NCBI GenBank assembly: GCA_025449435.1
Contig: JANWJO010000225.1
Location: 1 to 9,813 of the forward strand
Source: Chloroflexota bacterium
GTDB lineage: Bacteria > Chloroflexota > UBA4733
Direction: 5' to 3'
Length of the DNA stretch: 9,813 bases
In this document: one piece after another, positions 5,978 to 9,813 of the stretch
Layout of the letters: every line of letters starts with the position of its first letter
Position numbering within the stretch: position 1 is the stretch's first letter
Notes under the pieces: model-generated
Seen by the model: the letters and a program-made list of their open reading frames with translations, nothing else
Databases searched by the model: none
Told to the model about the DNA's origin: nothing
Program-made: the position numbers and the translations under genes

Positions 5978-7477
5978 CTACCCAGCCAGCGGCCCTGCAC
6001 GGTGCCGTGGCCTCGGTGGCACAGGCGTCGTTGTGTGCCTTTGCACTGCTGGGGAGTGCACGGTTGCGGGCGCAGCGGGCGCCTCGTAGGCGCCGATATC
6101 ACACGCCAGCCCTTGTGGCCGCGCAACGCCACGCTGGTCTGTCGTTGGGCAGCCATTGGTACCCGAGCCGCCAGCGTTGATCGCCGGACTGGTCGGCAGC
6201 AGCGCCATGGTTTGTGTCGGGCCGCCGTTGTTCGCCAGCAGGTTCAACATGGGGTTTGTGTTGGTTAGGCTCGTCGCCTGGGTGAGCCCACAACTGGCGT
6301 CGCTGGTGAGGTTGTAGCCCAGATCGGTCACGGCCGTCCCCGAGCAGTTGGGAAGCCCACCCGACAGAATGCTACCGAGCAATGTAACTTGGGAGTGGCC
6401 CTTCGCGCCGTACACATTGTTGAGGGAGTTGCGCGATACCGTGGAATATTCCATCACAACCTGGTTAGTGGTTGCGCTGGTGGCGTCGCTTTGTGGCAGT
6501 ATGGCGGCGATCTCAGCGTCCAGCGGAGAACTGGCTACGCCAGAGCGCACAAACACGCCTGTCACCACGCCGCCAGGGCCGCGCTGCGCTAGGTTGCTGG
6601 CGATCGTGCTGTTCTGAAAGGAGGCGGCACTCTGGGCGATGGCCACCGCGCCCGCCACAGAGGCTAGGTTGCCGGAAATCGTGCTCGCGGTGACGTTGAG
6701 GCCGGCGGAACCGGAGAGGATGGCAATGGCCGAACCCACCGCTGCCGAGTTGCCGCTCAGCGTGCTGTTTGACACGATGAGTGGTCCAGAGGAAGAGATG
6801 CCACCGCCGAACGACCGTGCACCGCCATGGTTACCAACAAACGTGCTGTCGCTGATCGTCGCGGTGCCAGCGTTGGCCAGGCCAGAGCCTCCGTATGATG
6901 CGCTGTTGCCGCTCACGGTACAGCCACTCATCGAAAGCGCATTGTCGTTTAGGATGCCACCGCCCGACGTAGCGCTATTACCCGATAGCACGCAAGCGGA
7001 CAGTGTCAAGACACCCTGATTCAGGATGCCGCCAGCCTGTCCGTTGCTCCCTGCGCTGCCGCCGGAGATGGTCACGCCGCTCACGGTCGCCTGCGTAGTC
7101 CCACCAACTTGCAGAACCGTGAACGTGCCATTGCCAGCGATGGTTACGCTGCTGGCGTCTGCGCCGGAGAGGGTGACCGAAGTAGCGCTCAGGAGCAACG
7201 AGCCAGCCGATAGGCTGTAGGTGCCTGCCGGCACACTAATGGTGATCTGGCTGCCAGCCGGCAGAGCATTCGCTTCCTGTGTCGCGGCCCGCAGCGAGCA
7301 TGAGCCGTCCATATCTGCGCACACGCCGTCGCCGGATGAAGCATCTGGCGTATCGGCAGTAGAATTGACCGCGAATTCATAGCTAGGCGCTGCCAGCGCC
7401 ACTGGTGAAGAAGTTGCGCTCGCGATCAACAGCACCGCGATTGCTACGGCTTTGACGCGACTCTGCCCCCAACCCAT
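5978..7477 (-). CDS. secreted right-handed parallel beta-helix protein with choice-of-anchor Q domain
   Basis: This 499-residue exported protein starts with a Sec signal peptide: basic R7/K9, hydrophobic core to about residue 28, and likely cleavage near VALA-AP. Next comes a segment with a cysteine pair and CSLRAATQEANA (60-71), the hallmark that opens many bacterial surface beta-helix proteins. From about 80 to 400 there are degenerate beta-helix coils with recurring (S/C)T(V/I/L)SGNSA units. The last part contains NNGGPTQTMALLPTSPAINAG and DQRGVARPQ, ending at DIGAYE (460-465), the choice-of-anchor Q signature. After GAYE there is only a 34-residue basic, proline-rich tail with no membrane helix or sorting motif, so how it is held at the surface is unclear. 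The ATG at 7477 has GGGAG 7 nt upstream. It lies 162 bp after the phosphotransferase gene, with no obvious terminator between. The role is presumably adhesion or polysaccharide contact, by family analogy only. Confidence 0.88.
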   Translation of the reverse strand: MGWGQSRVKAVAIAVLLIASATSSPVALAAPSYEFAVNSTADTPDASSGDGVCADMDGSCSLRAATQEANALPAGSQITISVPAGTYSLSAGSLLLSATSVTLSGADASSVTIAGNGTFTVLQVGGTTQATVSGVTISGGSAGSNGQAGGILNQGVLTLSACVLSGNSATSGGGILNDNALSMSGCTVSGNSASYGGSGLANAGTATISDSTFVGNHGGARSFGGGISSSGPLIVSNSTLSGNSAAVGSAIAILSGSAGLNVTASTISGNLASVAGAVAIAQSAASFQNSTIASNLAQRGPGGVVTGVFVRSGVASSPLDAEIAAILPQSDATSATTNQVVMEYSTVSRNSLNNVYGAKGHSQVTLLGSILSGGLPNCSGTAVTDLGYNLTSDASCGLTQATSLTNTNPMLNLLANNGGPTQTMALLPTSPAINAGGSGTNGCPTTDQRGVARPQGLACDIGAYEAPAAPATVHSPAVQRHTTTPVPPRPRHRAGPLAG

Positions 7478-7585
7478 CGCTCACTCCCATCATTTCACCA
7501 GCAAGCGCCAGCACAGTGCGCCGTCGAATTCCTGGTGAGCCCACCGTACGTCCAGATGTGGAGGTAAGCAATCCACAATTGGCGC

Positions 7586-7645
7586 TAGGACGGATAGGAG
7601 AAGCTAGGAGTCCTGGTGCCGGTGGGAACAGTGGCGGAGCTAGGA
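7586..7645 (-). repeat. four TAGGA/TCCTA repeats upstream of the beta-helix gene
   Basis: On the plus strand, TAGGA occurs at 7586-7590, 7595-7599 and 7605-7609 (9-10 bp apart) and again at 7641-7645, where it overlaps the stop codon of the phosphotransferase gene. The last two copies share a 10-bp AGCTAGGAGT. The near-helical spacing could reflect a repeated protein-binding site for the beta-helix gene promoter. I see no clear -35/-10 pair in the rest of the 162-bp gap, and chance is possible. Confidence 0.28.
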
Positions 7646-8326
7646 GTGTCGGGCGCGGCGCTGATGCCACCGCTCCACATACAGGGCGATGGGGCCGCGC
7701 TCGGTGCTGGCTTGCGGCGGCAACGTCAAGCGCCAGATGTGGTAGAGGCGCTGGCCGAACGTGAAGAAGGTCAGGACGGCCAGGCAGGCGAGGACAAGCA
7801 TGAGCAGCCGGCCCGGAGCGAGCGGGCTGATGCGCAAGCCATCGAGGATCAATGCGCCGCCAAGCAAGATGACGCGCTCGGGACGGGCGAGCAAGCCCAC
7901 CTTGCACTCGAGACCCAGCCCCTCGGCGCGCGCTCTGGTGTAACTGATAAGCATCGATCCCAAGATGACCAGGTACACCACGAGCTCTTCCCCGGTGCGA
8001 TCCTGCTGTGCGTACCAAAAGATCAGGCCGAGGTAGATGAGCCCCTCCGACAGCCGGTCAATCGTCGAATCAAAGAATGCGCCAAACGTCGTGCCGCCAC
8101 CGCGCGCCCGTGCCAGTCCGCCATCGAGCATGTCGAAAGCGCCCGAAAAAAGCACAAGGCTTCCACCGATGATGAAGTGCCCCATGCCCAGCGCCAACCC
8201 AGTGAGCCCATTGAGGAGTAACCCAATGACCGTTATGGTGTTGGGCGTCACGTGCCAGCGTACGAGTGGCATCATCAAGCGTGATACCAGGCGGCGGATG
8301 ATGTCTTGTAGTTCGGTGGGAATCAT
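7640..8326 (-). CDS. CDP-alcohol phosphatidyltransferase (phosphatidylinositol-phosphate synthase-like)
   Basis: This is a 228-residue integral membrane enzyme that transfers a phosphatidyl group from CDP-diacylglycerol to an alcohol. The full signature is present: D65-xx-D68-G69-xx-A72-R73, then G82, D86 and D90, the four metal-binding and catalytic aspartates. Hydrophobic stretches at about 31-48, 51-64, 95-105, 115-130, 150-163 and 173-190 fit the usual six helices, with an amphipathic first segment (MIPTELQDIIRRLVSRL). SYTRARAEGLG (128-138) resembles the arginine-rich loop of phosphatidylinositol-phosphate synthases, which bind inositol phosphate. Together with the PimA-like gene upstream this favours an inositol-phosphate acceptor over glycerol phosphate. 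The ATG at 8326 overlaps the TGA of the glycosyltransferase (ATGA), so translation is coupled; extending upstream to 8467 would overlap that gene and is rejected. A PgsA-type glycerophosphate enzyme or archaeol-like variant is the alternative. Confidence 0.87.
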   Translation of the reverse strand: MIPTELQDIIRRLVSRLMMPLVRWHVTPNTITVIGLLLNGLTGLALGMGHFIIGGSLVLFSGAFDMLDGGLARARGGGTTFGAFFDSTIDRLSEGLIYLGLIFWYAQQDRTGEELVVYLVILGSMLISYTRARAEGLGLECKVGLLARPERVILLGGALILDGLRISPLAPGRLLMLVLACLAVLTFFTFGQRLYHIWRLTLPPQASTERGPIALYVERWHQRRARHS

Positions 8327-9519
8327 TGCCCAATGCCCCCCTCCGCGCCGTAGCGCATTGTTGCCGGTAACGCCGGCATACCCACGCCCTGGGGTCGTGT
8401 GCGCGATTGATGATTGACGCTCGCTTGCTGATAGTACGCCAGAACACTGTCCGCCACTACGTTCCAATCGTATCGACTGGACTTGGCTTGCCCAGCCGCC
8501 CCGAGGCGTTCACGCAGCCCACTATCCGCGAGTACCCGGCACATCGTCGTGGACAGCGCCTGGCTATCCTTGGGTGGAAATAGCAAACCATCAGTTCCGT
8601 CGGTCACCACGGACGTATAGCCCGGAATGGCACTCGCCACCACTGGCTTTCCAGCCGCCATGGCCTCGAGCAAAACCAGACCAAAACTCTCCCCGCCGGT
8701 GTTAGGGGCGCAGAACACGTCCGCGCTGGCAAACACGCGCGCGCGGTCTTCATTCGACACCCGTCCCGTGAATACGATATCGCGTATGTTGTTCTTGGCA
8801 ACCCACTGTTGATAGCCGGAGCGTGCAGTGCCTTCACCGGCCACGATCAGCCGCACGTTGGGGAACGCCGACTTGATGAGCGGGTACGCGCGCAGCAAAT
8901 AGCGCAACCCCTTGCGCTTTTCTAAGCGCCCGAAGAACAACATGTTGAGTTTGCCATCGCAAAATTCAGGGATGGGTCTTGCTCCACTCATGAACTCTGC
9001 CGTGTCGATGCCGTTAGGGATGACCGCGTAATTCGCCGGGAAGTACTGCGCGGCGAACGTGCGCGCTGCCGGCGACACCGCGATGCAGCCGTCCAAACGC
9101 CGGAAGTAGCGCATGAGTATCGACCGGCCCCACAGATACCCGTAGCTGCCTTCCGAGTAGGCGTGAAAGGTTCCCACGTTGACCGCGTCCGACAGGCGCA
9201 GCACGGTGAGCGGCAGCATCGGCAACAAGGGTTCGTGCAGATGTACGACGTCGAATCGCTCACTGCGCAGAATCTGCTTCACGCGCTTCGCCAGCCCCAT
9301 CGACAGCGTTATCCGGGCGATGGACCCGTTGGCAGGCACGCCGCGCACACCACCCAGCGCATACACGTCACCGTCCGTCTGCGATTGCTCATCGCTCGAG
9401 GACGTGAGGATCTTGACCGTGTGCCCCAATTCCCGGAAGCGGGCGCTCAAGTGTGCAACGTGGTCCTGGACGCCGCCGGGTGTGGCGAAGTCGTACGGAC
9501 AAACCAGGGCAATCTTCAC
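8323..9519 (-). CDS. GT4 glycosyltransferase, PimA-like phosphatidyl-inositol mannosyltransferase
   Basis: This 398-residue GT-B fold retaining glycosyltransferase probably acts at the inner face of the membrane. The N-terminal PYDFATPGGVQDHVAHL (8-24) is characteristic of PimA, which transfers mannose from GDP-mannose to phosphatidylinositol. H118 (GTFHAY), R198 and K203 (GRLEKRKG) and E277 correspond to the residues described as catalytic or donor-binding in mycobacterial PimA. The E-x7-E motif is E277 to E285 (ESFGLVLLE), and PNGID (168-172) is also present. The last ~30 residues are polar and probably a tail beyond the fold. The start is the GTG at 9519, with AGGAG 7 nt upstream, and it overlaps the stop of the upstream ArsR gene by 4 nt (GTGA). 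The lipid-synthase gene follows with an ATGA overlap. This pairing supports a glycophospholipid pathway. The sugar donor is inferred, not shown. Confidence 0.9.
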   Translation of the reverse strand: MKIALVCPYDFATPGGVQDHVAHLSARFRELGHTVKILTSSSDEQSQTDGDVYALGGVRGVPANGSIARITLSMGLAKRVKQILRSERFDVVHLHEPLLPMLPLTVLRLSDAVNVGTFHAYSEGSYGYLWGRSILMRYFRRLDGCIAVSPAARTFAAQYFPANYAVIPNGIDTAEFMSGARPIPEFCDGKLNMLFFGRLEKRKGLRYLLRAYPLIKSAFPNVRLIVAGEGTARSGYQQWVAKNNIRDIVFTGRVSNEDRARVFASADVFCAPNTGGESFGLVLLEAMAAGKPVVASAIPGYTSVVTDGTDGLLFPPKDSQALSTTMCRVLADSGLRERLGAAGQAKSSRYDWNVVADSVLAYYQQASVNHQSRTRPQGVGMPALPATMRYGAEGGIGQ

Positions 9520-9813
9520 CCATGCACTCCTGGTTGAACCACTGCATTGAACCCCACGGCACCTGGCGCCACGCGCACAATCGGGTCGGGGTCCACCACC
9601 TCATCGAGGCGCACCTTAAGGCGGTCCCATGCCGCTCGGTGAAACCGGTACATCGCCTGCCGGCCGGTGCGTCGGGTGACAATTAAGCCGCTGCGCCGCA
9701 ACATGCGCAAGTGCCACGACACCAGCGGCTGGCTTTGATGGACGGCTGCTGTGAGATCGGATACCGATCGTTCCTGCCCATCGGCCAGGATGTCGAGGAT
9801 ATGCAAGCGGGTG
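9516..9813 (-). CDS. ArsR-family winged-helix regulator (5' end outside window)
   Basis: The gene enters from the right edge, and 98 codons of its coding sequence are visible. The visible part begins TRLHILDILADGQ, typical of ArsR regulators, followed by an HTH recognition segment (SVSDLTAAVHQSQPLVSWHLRMLRRSGLI) and a wing (VTRRTGRQAMYRF). A TTG at 9806 is in frame but falls inside helix 1, so I read the gene as truncated by the window. After the DNA-binding domain comes a 35-residue C-terminal part ending DPDPIVRVAPGAVGFNAVV. No cysteine is visible in the recognition helix, so the classic CxC metal site is absent and another ligand is likely. It overlaps the glycosyltransferase start by 4 nt, making it the first seen gene of the lipid operon and its probable autoregulator. 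A divergent target upstream cannot be excluded. Confidence 0.82.
   Translation of the reverse strand, partial: TRLHILDILADGQERSVSDLTAAVHQSQPLVSWHLRMLRRSGLIVTRRTGRQAMYRFHRAAWDRLKVRLDEVVDPDPIVRVAPGAVGFNAVVQPGVHG

Noticed and set aside
5393..6268. Open plus-strand frame of 291 codons across the dehydrogenase 5' end and beta-helix 3' end
   Set aside because: It spans two well-supported minus-strand genes and a structured gap, has a composition unlike a protein, and lacks a ribosome site.
7383..8018. Minus-strand frame of 211 codons overlapping the phosphotransferase and beta-helix genes
   Set aside because: It is out of frame with both supported genes, and its product is Arg/Pro/Ala-rich without motifs.
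7616..8221. Open plus-strand frame of 201 codons opposite the phosphotransferase gene
   Set aside because: The opposite strand encodes the full CDP-alcohol phosphotransferase signature; this frame is a shadow.
8327..8467. Extended N-terminus of the phosphotransferase
   Set aside because: It would overlap the glycosyltransferase coding end, while an ATGA overlap at 8326 gives a normal family start.

Overview
The window is a high-GC bacterial chromosomal segment with ten recognisable protein genes; nine lie on the minus strand and one on the plus strand. A GT4 phosphatidyl-inositol-type mannosyltransferase next to a CDP-alcohol phosphotransferase of the inositol-phosphate type, a secreted choice-of-anchor-Q beta-helix protein, and a stand-alone DUF4432 protein together fit a Chloroflexota (green non-sulfur) genome best. 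An actinobacterium is less likely. This assignment is inference from gene content, not from a marker gene. I see no tRNA, rRNA, CRISPR array, transposase or phage gene.

Layout, left to right. Positions 1-257 hold no convincing gene; they contain a possible leftward promoter with a near-palindrome beside it, for a gene outside the window. Then comes a two-gene minus-strand operon: an M20 amidohydrolase/deacylase (2548-1370) followed after 2 bp by a DUF4432 aldose-epimerase-like protein (1367-258). A 141-bp divergent promoter region separates it from the only plus-strand gene, an unrecognised 226-residue protein with a proline-rich tail that probably starts at a TTG (2690-3370). That gene converges on a minus-strand TPMT-type SAM methyltransferase (3997-3392).

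Upstream of the methyltransferase is a 208-bp intergenic stretch that folds well as RNA on the minus strand only, because several stems need G-U pairs in that orientation. It is the best candidate here for an undescribed regulatory element. Upstream lie a single-domain cupin (4625-4206) and a D-2-hydroxyacid dehydrogenase (5811-4738), separated by 112 bp that also contains a hairpin. A 14-bp hairpin at 5929-5960, again with minus-strand G-U pairs, follows the secreted beta-helix protein (7477-5978).

The right end is a tightly coupled minus-strand operon: ArsR-type regulator (partial, runs off the window), PimA-like GT4 glycosyltransferase, and PIP-synthase-like CDP-alcohol phosphotransferase, each joined to the next by a 4-nt start/stop overlap. 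The two enzymes plausibly make an inositol-type phospholipid and glycosylate it at the inner membrane face, and the ArsR protein probably controls them. The M20/DUF4432 pair and the dehydrogenase/cupin pair look like small catabolic or detoxification modules whose substrates cannot be read from the sequence.
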